Positions 8,903 to 17,221 of a stretch of DNA of 17,221 nucleotides are shown piece after piece. A program made the position numbers and the translations under genes. Below the pieces are notes generated by a model, which saw only the letters and a program-made list of their open reading frames with translations, was not told where the DNA came from and ran no database searches. This DNA comes from Irineochytrium annulatum. Its lineage: Eukaryota > Chytridiomycota > Chytridiomycetes > Chytridiales > Chytridiaceae. Each line of letters begins with the position of its first letter. The first letter of the stretch is position 1. Location of the stretch: NCBI GenBank assembly GCA_027600665.1, contig JADGJL010000612.1:1-17221 (forward strand). Reading direction: 5' to 3'.

Positions 8903-9404
8903 GTGAGCCTGCTAAAGCCTCATCTGCAACGCCAGCGGCTGGCGCCGCATCCGGCGCTGCATCCGGCGCTCACCCTGCGGCTGCCAAAAGTGAGCCGTCT
9001 ATGGAGCAGCTTGCGGAGGCGGAGCGCGCGCTGTCCGAGCTCCAGGGCCGCAAGAAACGATTGGAGAAGGAGCTGGTGATTGCTTGACCACCGCAGAGTC
9101 TTCTGGGGATCTGCAATTGATATTTTTTTTGGCGTTCGTGTAGGCGACTATTGAGACGAACATCTGGAACTACGAGGTATGTCCCGACAATGTCATCCAA
9201 ATGATTAAGTTTTGGTCACAGGGCTCGTACTTGGAGGAAACTCAAGCCTACGGAAATATTGTAAAGGGATACGAGGGTTACCTTGGGGCACGATCGGACA
9301 AAAGGAAGCAGAAGGTCTACGACTCGGACCGAATTTTCTCAAATTCGTCGTCTACTCATGTGAAGGCGCTGGACACCACCGGCGCGAGGTCGGGAGGGGT
9401 TTGA
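8899..9404 (+). CDS. EAF6: NuA4 histone acetyltransferase subunit EAF6
   Basis: Exons 8899-9075, 9144-9176 and 9222-9404 join to 130 aa, near the family's usual size. An Ala/Ser/Gly-rich N-terminus of about 30 residues precedes the coiled-coil EAF6 domain ([20 protein letters not shown], then [14 protein letters not shown] and [11 protein letters not shown]). A basic segment, DKRKQK, and a Ser-rich C-terminus follow. EAF6 is an accessory subunit of the NuA4 (and, in some fungi, NuA3) histone acetyltransferase complexes, acting on chromatin in the nucleus. The second exon is only 33 nt. Intron 2 (45 nt) is a multiple of three with no stop, so retention would add 15 residues in frame. The gene is head-to-head with MED31 and convergent with the coiled-coil gene. 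Confidence 0.92.
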
Positions 9405-9780
9405 TTTACTATTAAGGCGTTGTTGCTGCTGTGTTGTGGATTATTTGGGCTGATGCGCATACTACTCACGGGTTGATTGCTCGGGGGCTTGCCAGCTTTT
9501 TCTTAATATTATGTGATTTTATTAGGGTTAATTGTGTATGTTAAGGCACTCCGATTGGTTAGAAAGGTAGAAAAGTGAATACAGTAGATGACGATTTGTT
9601 GGAGAGACGAGTATGCCGTAATTGCACAATGCTAGGCGGGAATAGGAGGTGCCCCAGAGCGACTTGGATTGTTTTGTATTCCCTCGTTCGTTTGCGTTGT
9701 TTACATACAGTGCTATCTACAATCATGCAGTCTACATAGTAAAAGTCGATATCGAGCAAGCGCTACAGCATAGAAAATGA
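9405..9780. other. Convergent intergenic region, EAF6 / FAM184
   Basis: This A/T-rich stretch lies between the stops of EAF6 (plus) and the FAM184-like gene (minus) and should contain both 3' UTRs. I see no gene, clear AATAAA signal or strong hairpin. Confidence 0.55.
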
Positions 9781-12700
9781 TTACTGTGAAACCGGGAGTG
9801 ATTCGTCGTGATTAGTACTAGCGGGTATAGGGAGAAATTCATATGTACGTCTTTCGTACTCGCCGACCGGCCCGAAGTCCGCTTTTTCGTTCCCTGCGAG
9901 CCCCTTAAAACATGAATAAGGGTGGCAATCGCGACGGGCTTTGCTTTTCTCCCTTCTATTTACATGAAGGAAGGGATGCATATGAGAACTTCCGATGGCA
10001 AAAGAAAACAAACCTTGCCCGGGCTACCCTTTAACGGCTCAATCACGCCGACGAGCGGGTTCTTGTTAAAAATCTTATTAAAGTTCGCCTCCCGGTTATT
10101 GAGTTCGAGCTTGCAGTAGTCAAGCTCCTCCGCGAGGGCAGCAGCGCGTCTTTTCCGCCTCCGGATATCCTCTTCCAAGTCCGCTATCCGCTGCAAGTCG
10201 ACTTCCCTCGGCTCGCGATTTATATACTTCAAATCGGCGTCCTGAAGCTGCTTCGCCTGGTTCGCGATCTGCTTCTTCAAGAAGGTTTGCGCTCTGAGGA
10301 CAAAAATATATCAACGCTCACGGAATGGAATCGATATGCGAAGTAGCGCCGAGTTGGCACACGTACTTTTCAAACTCGGTAAGCATTTTCTGCGCCTCGG
10401 CAAGGTGATCTTCATTGACCTGCCGGATATTTTCCACCGCTTCAGCCGCGAGCTCAGCCTCCCTGCTTTGAAGCTCCCGCTCGCTGTCGATCCGCAGTTG
10501 TTCAATCTCCTTCTCCTTCCGCTGGAGCTCGCGGTCAAGAGCGTACACCTTGTCCTTCAGCGTAGAAATATCTTGCCGCAAACTGGCCGCGGTGGCCTTG
10601 TAAAAAAAAAAAAAAAAAATAAAAGAAAGAAAGAAAGAAATTAGCGTAACTGCTCTTACGAGCGCACAATTGGTTCTTTTTGTTTCCATACCTCATGCGC
10701 CTTGATAACGTCCTTCAGCCCGTCAATCTCCTTCATCCGTATCGCCATCCTCCCGTCATGTTCGTCCCCAAGCGCCCGAAGGTCCGCCATCCTCTGAATG
10801 TTCATGTTGAGGACGACCTTCGCCGTCTCCTCGACGTGCGCCTCGATGCACTTCTCCAACTCAATCTCCGCCTCCTTCTTTGTCTTCGCGACCTCCGCAA
10901 ATCTGGCGCTCTCGGCGTCCCGCTTGAGCGCCAGCGTGTTAATGGTGTTCTGCTGTCGGATCTCGTCGAGCTGGCGCTTCTGGCTCGACTCGAGCTCGGC
11001 GAGCTGCTGTTTATGCTTTCGCTCAAGGTTCTGAAGAGCGATCGTCGACGAGACTTTAAGCTGGTTTTCACGCGTCGAGGCGTCGAACTCGAGCTGGCGG
11101 CGCTCGGTCTCGAGGGTGGCCGTGTGGGTCTGGTTCATGAACGACACCACGCGCGAATGTTCCTATGATTGCGTGGTTGCATAAGCGCGAATTCGAAGAG
11201 AGAAATGTCATTTCGTAAAATTACCTCCTTGAGGTCGACAACAGCTTTCAAAAGCGATCCCTTCTCCTCCCCTGAAAGTGCGATTTGATCATCGAGCATC
11301 TTCTTTGTCGCTTCCCACTCCTCGGCCGCCGCGTTGTTCGCGTCTGTCACAACCTGCATCTTCTCCGCAAACTCGGCTTCTGCTTTTTGCAGTGCCGCCT
11401 GAGGATAGGAAATCAATTAGCAACGATATCATATGCACGCATGACTGGCTGGCAAGATAACCTACAAGTTGGGCACGGTGATGTTCAAGAGTAAGTGTGT
11501 CGCGAAGACCTTCCATCTCGCGCGTGTGTTCGACGGCCCTTGTTTTTTTGGTTAAAGATCATTACATCTACCGAATAACGCAGGTCACTCACATTGTCTC
11601 CTGTAGCTCGATTTTTTCCTTCCGGAAGACCTCGTTCATCTCCGCCCGGATCTGATCATCAATCCTGACCATCTTCTGGAACAAGTCCGCCTTGTCGTCT
11701 TCAAGCTTTTTTACCGTTTGCTCCAACCGCTAAGAACGCCAGCGACGAGTTTAGATTGTCCGAATTTCGTCGAAATCGACATAAAATGAAAGCTACTACT
11801 TACATGAACCTTATCGTTTAACCTAGCGATCTCCTTCACCTTCTCGCTCAGCACCCCCTCGGTCTCAACGAGTCTCGTCCTGACGCCCTCCCGCTCCCCT
11901 TCCACCCTCTTAATCTCCGCCTTTAGCTCCCCCCGTTCGACAGCAAACCTCTCGTCCGCCGCCCTCCGCTCCGCCTCCATCTTCTCGTACAGGTGCGCAA
12001 TCTCGGCCTTCAGCTTCAGTCGGACGTCTTCCATCTCGCGCCGGACGTCTTGGAGCATCTTTTCGTATGAGGCCCTTTGACCGTCGAGCTCGGCAGTGAA
12101 ACGAGCTGTAAGCTCGTTTTCAAGACGGAGGAGGGCTTCTTGTTTATCCTAAGTAACGTGAGGAAAGTTACAATACCCGACCCTGACCTCCAGCATATCG
12201 ATTCGCATCTGTTCCATTTCAGCAATCACTTCCTTGTGGGCTCGATCTAAGAAGGCGACATTAAGACGCAGGTAACAACACATCTAGGACACGCACCGCT
12301 CTCGACTTTCGCAACAATGGCGTCGGCCTTCTCACGTGTCAACTCCTGGATCTTGTCATTGAGCTCCCGGATGGTGCTGTAGTTGTGGATTGTTAAAAGC
12401 CGAGAACTTTTTTTTAGTCCCCCAACCTGAGCGCGGACTCCAGGTTCGATGTCAGGTTCGCGACCTCTGCCTGAGTCTTCTCGAGCAGTTCCTCGGACGC
12501 ATGCATCCTCTCGTCCGTTAGAGCCTGAACTCGCACGCGCTCCGCCACGTCCTCCTCAGCTGCCGCGAGCGTCTGAACTGTTCGCGGGAAGTGAGGTGTT
12601 TTAGCGACTCTGTGGAGCAACGCTAAGCAGGGCACGGGAGCTTCGACTCACTGGTTTCGTGCAGCTTCGCAGAGGTGAGCGTGAGTTCCTAAATTACCGC

Positions 12701-14185
12701 ACGTAAGCTCCACAATTATACTAAAGCAACGAGGGAAGACAATGGGTAAAACAGTCGACCTTTTTGTATGTGTCCGCGCGCATCGTTTCGGACTGGACCT
12801 GGTACTCGAGGTTTGCCGTCTTAACGGCTCTGTCCTCGACCTCCTGGAGCAGTGCGTGGATCGAGGCGTCCTTTCTACGTACCAATTTACCCGCGGTAAG
12901 TTCGATAGCGCCTCACACCGAAGAAAGAAAAAATCACTGGCACTCAACTGGTGAATAACCTCCTGCGCTTCAACATACTTATTCGTCATTTGGTCAAGCG
13001 AAACTTGAAGCTTTTATCACGTTACTTTCAACCATCGCTGCGCGGAAACCAAAATAGAAAACCACCTACCCGAGACACGTCGTCATTTAGTTTCTTCTCC
13101 GTATCGTCTAACGTCACGGCCGCCTCCTTCAGCCGCTGATCATAATGCCCCCTCAAATCTTTATTTTCCACAAGTGCACTCCTCAACTGCTCCTCAACCT
13201 AACCAAATCCGTCAATACCCGCAATGCTCTCCTCACCCTCATATCTCTGCGCACGAAACTCACAATCTTAACCCTCTCCATCAGCGAATCCTTGATCTTC
13301 TCGTCCGTGATATTATCCGCCTGCTGCCTCAACTTGCTCTTATGCTCCGCCTCCATCTTCTCAATCTTCTCCGCGTGCTCCGCCTCCATCTCCTTCATCC
13401 GCCGCTGGTAGTCCACCACAAGGCCCGACACTTCCTCCTCGTGCTCGGCACGGAGCTCGTGTGCGGATTCGACCAGCTCTTTTGAGGCTTTCGCGAGGCT
13501 TTTGGAGTGACTTGACTCCATTTCGTGGTAATTACTGGATTCACACGATCAGACGGGCCGCCGGACATAATATTCAAAATGCCCCAACCTCTCCAGCTTC
13601 TCATATCGCGCCCGCAGGTCCTTCTCCTCCTCCTTTACCGCGTGGATCTCGGCCTCGTTGGCCGCGATCGTCTCAAGGTACGTTTGGATGACGTCCTCGT
13701 GCGCCTGCAGCCGGATCGTACTCTCCTCCAACCGGCCCTGCAGGTCCTGGATCTGCCCCGTCCCATCTCGTATTGCCTAGCGTATCAACACACATGGCGT
13801 TATACTCCCTCCACCATGACCGCAAAAACGAAACGTAATCGACAACGGACCTCGGAAAGCTCATCTTCATAGGCGTCGATCAGGCTCTGGACCTCCACGT
13901 TGTGATCCTCGTTCTTTGTGTTAAGATAGTAGATGACCTTGGTCAACTGCGCAATCTTCTTCGACATCTTGTAGACCACTGCAATGTCATGCAACAAACG
14001 CTCCGTCAGCACTCTCCCTCTATACAAAGGCAGTCCGCAAGCAAGGCCCCACCATCTGGAGGAGCCTGGATCCCCTTTGGGCCCGGCCCGCCAGACGCAA
14101 TGGCCCCGTTCGACCCGGACGCTTCGTCGGTCTTCCGCCGGCCGGACCGCACTCGGGCCCGGCCGCTCGAGTTATTCGACGACAT
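9781..14185 (-). CDS. FAM184-family coiled-coil protein
   Basis: Proposed exons: 14185-14026, 13978-13851, 13776-13589, 13534-13264, 13198-13070, 13010-12949, 12874-12760, 12688-12652, 12577-12427, 12376-12297, 12246-12188, 12148-11804, 11729-11593, 11538-11466, 11398-11225, 11162-10692, 10596-10367, 10293-10014 and 9903-9781, giving about 1070 aa, close to animal FAM184A (about 1140). Both conserved ends are present: MSKKIAQLTKVIYYLNTKN from residue 58, and LELNNREANFNKIF followed by VGVIEPL near residue 1020. Between them lies almost continuous Glu/Lys/Gln-rich coiled coil. The first 55 residues are Ser/Gly/Pro-rich and probably disordered. Function is poorly known; a cytoskeletal or flagellar role in a zoosporic fungus is only inference. 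Introns run 39-110 nt. Two junctions are uncertain: exon 6/7 (12949/12874) and the final intron, where acceptors at 9904 and 9894 compete. The stop at 9783-9781 is the same in both C-terminal models. Confidence 0.82.
10602..10640. repeat. A18 run plus GAAA repeats in a FAM184 intron
   Basis: Eighteen A are followed by a short GAAA tandem, all inside the 95-nt intron 10691-10597. On the sense strand this is a TTTC-rich then T18 tract directly upstream of the AAG acceptor, so it probably acts as the polypyrimidine tract. Confidence 0.85.
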
Positions 14186-14878
14186 CGAACGCTCTCTTTA
14201 TCCCCGGGCGATCCTCTTGGGTCGCCGTCTGGTGGTGGGGTGCGGGGCCTTCGATGAATGAGGCCCTCACAACGCCTGTCGTCAAAGTTATGGGTTTGTC
14301 CTGATGATTTGCGTGGACTGCGTGGACTGCACGGAGGTCTGCGAAAGTACTTTATTGGAAGTATCTCTTAGCGTCCTCGGACGAGTCAGGTAAAAAGAGA
14401 TGGGACATACTAGAATGCTTATGCAAGGGTTCAAAAGCAAATGAACAGGAAATAGAATGAGCAAACCGAAAACAAGAGACTGACAGAGCGATTAACGAAC
14501 AGTGTCACATGTCCATAAAAAAAGCCGGTGAGCGGGGGAACATGAACGGGAAAAATGAATGACAAGCACCCTTTTACGAGTTAGGACAAACGGGGAAGGC
14601 AACAAACAATCACGACCAAACACAATCGAGGAAGATGAGGAGAGCTTGATGCTAGTCACAAATCAACAAGGGGGTTAAATACGAGCAAAAAACAGGCCAA
14701 AGAGACAAATGGGAAAGAGATACAAGCAATTATAAAACATAGCGAAATGCAGACCCCGGGGAAAAAATCTCCCGCCACCGTCACTCCCATAGTGTCGCTC
14801 CCAATCCGCGCACAACCCGGCCAAGGGAGCAAACGTCATTCTTCCCTTAGAAAACCCACCGATCTTGTATTGCTCCCA
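14186..14878. other. Intergenic region upstream of FAM184 and downstream of the antiporter
   Basis: The first hundred or so bases are GC-rich and should be the FAM184 leader and promoter. From about 14390 to 14760 the plus strand is A/G-rich, like 1-620, and lies just downstream of the minus-strand antiporter stop. It is probably the 3' UTR and flank. No gene or RNA is recognisable. Confidence 0.5.
14311..14328. repeat. 9-bp tandem duplication
   Basis: GCGTGGACT is present twice in direct succession about 125 bp upstream of the FAM184-like start codon. It could be a regulatory duplication or chance. Confidence 0.7.
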
Positions 14879-17093
14879 CTACTTCGAGATCGACCTCTCC
14901 TTATGCCACTGCACCGTGATAACACTTGCCCCACACTCCCGATCCACCCAAAGCTTCATAGCCGTGTTCCCATAAAAGCCCGCCCCCATGACTACCGCGT
15001 CCCCTGGCTCCCCAGCCGCCTCCTTACACTTCGTCATAACGCTCTGAACCGGGGCGCCCGTCTCGCACTCCTCGAAGTCCACCGTTCCACCGCGCACGGC
15101 GCCCTGCAACGCCTTACCGGCAGCGGCGAGGTACGCGCGATCGGCCTCGACGGCGGTGGCGTCGAGACCCACGGGGATAAGGTGGAGGACAAATAGGCGG
15201 ACGCCGGAGCGACATCCCTTCGCCATGTGGGCGGCGACGTGAAGGGCCTCGCGGTCGTCGGCGGACCCAAGGAAGGGGACAAAGATGCGCTGGGTGGCCT
15301 CCCCGGGGCGGGTGGACTCGTCGTCGTCGTCGTCCTCGGCCTCGTCCGTCGATGAATTGTTGTCGGCATTCGTCACGGCGAGCCGCTTAGACTCGCTGGG
15401 GTTTGATGAGGAGTTCCCCCGCTTCCGGTTCAACTCGCGGAGAACTCCGAAGCCGCGGTCGATAAAGACGGCGACGGAGCACCGGGCTTCGCGCTGGACG
15501 GCGTCGACCAGGGAGTGGATGTGGGCCTCGTCGACCAAGGAGGACATCTCAGCCGAGTGCTGCCAGGGGATGACGACGAGATTCGATTCGTGGTCGTCCG
15601 CGGCGGACGCGATCTGGTCCGGGAACTCCTCGATGTTCGCAACGGCCAAGACGGAGGCAACGGGGATGCGGTTCAGATGGCCGAAGGTGCGATAGATGGA
15701 CATGACGGGGTCGGCGCGAAGCGTGGCGTCGGTGTCCGTTGCCATCATGACGGTCGAGATACGATCGGAGAGGCGAATGAGGCGGAGGGCGACGACCTTC
15801 ATCATTGCCCCGGGGTGGTTGAGCATCTCGGTGAGAGCCATCATGGAGGGGACGGCGGGCATACCGGGGAGGTAGCAGAGGAGACGCAAGGGGCGAGGGT
15901 TGAAGGAGTCGGAGAGCTTAGAGAGGGCGATAGCGCCTTTATCGTCGTCGGTTTCCGCGCCGTTAGTGGTGGGTTGGGAGGACTTTTTCAAGGATTTGGG
16001 GAGGATGAAGGAGAGCAAGGGAATCGAGAGCACGTTCGAGAAGAGGACGGCGATGATGAGGATGGTAAAGACTTTAGCGTTGATGACCTCGGCCTTGACG
16101 CCGATGTTGAGGATGACGAACTCAAGAAGACTATTATAATGATTGCGTTTTAGATGTGTAATTATGCAAAGAAGGCACTTTTTAAGACCTACCCCTTGGT
16201 GTTCATGAGGAAACCCATGCCGGCCGACTCCATCCAGCTAAGCTTGGACTTATAAAGACGCGATGCTAAGAAGACGCCCAAAATCTTCCCGAAACTCCCG
16301 ATAACGACAAGAAGGACCACGAGGCCCCACGACTCGCCGTCATTCATGAGATCTACACGTGCGCTCAGACCGACATCAACGAAGAACTATTTACGAGGCG
16401 TTATAAAATCGTTCCAAAGCAAGGACATAAAAAAAGTCCACTCACGATAGGCAAGAACACAATGTTAATCATATCCTCCAAATTCTCCACCAGATGAATG
16501 GCAAACGAATGACCATGAGGCACGATGACACCCACCAGAAACCCCCCAAACATGGCATGCGCGCCAAGAGCCTGCGTGAAGAACGCCGAGATCAACACCA
16601 TGGCCAGCACCCCAAACACCAGAATCCCCTGCGCTGCATTATCAGCACCATGCGCGTGCTCGACCCACCGCGCGAGCACGGGTCGAACAAGGAACCACAG
16701 GAAGGCGGCGTAGGCGATCATGACGAGGAAGATCCACAGCGCCACGATCTGGTGCGCCGTGTTGTTCACGAGCGCGATGACGAAGAGGAGGAACCCCCAG
16801 GCGATCACGTCGTCCACGGATGCGGCGGCCATCGTGGCCTGCCCAAGGGGATGGTTGAGGAGCTTCCGTTCCGTCAGGATGCGCGCGATGGCCGGGAAGT
16901 GCGTGAGGGACATGACGGCGGCGACAAAGACGAAGAAGACGGTGTAAGATGTCCCCGGGTCGGCGAAGTCGTTGAAGAGGACGGTGGCGGCGCCGATGGA
17001 GGCAACGAAGGGGACGGTGATGCCCGCGACGGAGACGACGACGGAGCGGCGAAAGTTCCGGAGGAAGCGGTGAGGGTCTAATTCCAGGCCGAC
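14879..17093 (-). CDS. KHA1: Kha1-like K+/H+ antiporter (CPA2 family), 5' part outside the window
   Basis: Exons 17093-16446, 16386-16193 and 16130-14879 give the C-terminal 697 residues; the start and first membrane segments lie beyond the right edge. The fragment opens with VGLELDP and contains the core transport segments: THFPAIARILTE, then the VDDVIAW motif (the aspartate pair typical of the ion path), FFTQALGAHAMFGGFLVGVI, FLPIFFVDVGLS, GKILGVFLASRL and NTKGLLEFVILNIG. A cytosolic tail of about 360 residues carries two Usp-like halves, PLRLLCYLPGMPAVPSM and RIFVPFLGSADDREA, joined by an acidic linker with five Asp, as in fungal Kha1 and plant CHX proteins. Yeast Kha1 works in the Golgi in K+ and pH homeostasis; the same role is inferred here. 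The exon begins after an AAAAAG acceptor preceded by a pyrimidine tract and a CTAAT branch-like site. Confidence 0.9.
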
Positions 17094-17221
17094 CTTTTTG
17101 AAGGCGGGAGGGAAGGGATATCAATTAGTTGACAGAAGCGATCCACAGCATCTCCCCTAAATCTACCCTCGTTCCTATAAACAACCCGACCAAGCTCCTC
17201 ATCATCCTCCTCCCTTCCCTC
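17094..17221 (-). other. Probable intron at the truncated 5' side of the antiporter gene
   Basis: Upstream of the acceptor at 17094, the frame continuing into the antiporter meets a TGA within about 45 nt. No hydrophobic segment of the kind that precedes GLELD in the family is visible. The region is probably intronic, which would make this intron at least 128 nt, the longest here. An upstream exon ending in it cannot be excluded. Confidence 0.4.

Noticed and set aside
15515..16153. 212-codon open frame on the plus strand
   Set aside because: It is antisense to the well-supported antiporter exon 16130-14879. GC-rich coding DNA often leaves the opposite strand open, and its Gly/Asp/Arg-rich translation has no recognisable domain.
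16642..17124. 160-codon minus-strand frame in another register of the antiporter exon
   Set aside because: Its Arg/Pro/Leu-rich translation is a frame shadow; the correct frame encodes conserved membrane segments and keeps phase with the next two exons.

Overview
This is nuclear DNA of an intron-dense eukaryote, most likely an early-diverging zoosporic (chytrid-type) fungus. I reconstruct seven protein-coding genes with about 39 short GT-AG introns, nearly all 39-110 nt. The exons are GC-rich and the flanks more A/T-rich. The fungal gene set (Mediator MED31, NuA4 subunit EAF6, a Kha1-type K+/H+ antiporter, a TPC1-type carrier, a Crz1-like zinc-finger protein) sits beside a FAM184-family coiled-coil protein, a family best known from animals. 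The lineage is inferred from this mix and is not proven.

Layout: 1-690, purine-rich flank without a gene; 691-2226 (-), C2H2 zinc-finger protein, 3 exons; 3540-4959 (-), mitochondrial thiamine pyrophosphate carrier, 8 exons; 5452-7438 (-), secreted carboxylesterase-fold protein, 6 exons, with two of the three catalytic residues replaced; 8227-8854 (-), MED31, 3 exons; 8899-9404 (+), EAF6, 3 exons; 9781-14185 (-), FAM184-like coiled coil, about 19 exons; 14879-17093 (-), C-terminal 697 residues of a Kha1-like antiporter that continues beyond the right edge. EAF6 is the only recognised plus-strand gene.

This is ordinary chromosomal housekeeping DNA. I see no mobile element, tRNA, rRNA or gene cluster. 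The only clear functional pairing is MED31 and EAF6. Both are transcription co-activator subunits, and they are divergently transcribed with only 44 bp between their start codons. Exon models were built by joining GT...AG boundaries so that reading phase and family conservation are both kept. The spans listed therefore include introns, and exon coordinates are given in each entry.

Most worth a second look: the esterase that appears catalytically dead (Ser to Met, His to Asp, Glu kept), the minimal MED31/EAF6 promoter with a two-codon upstream ORF touching the EAF6 start, three short introns that are multiples of three and contain no stop, and the FAM184 gene with its ambiguous C-terminal splicing.
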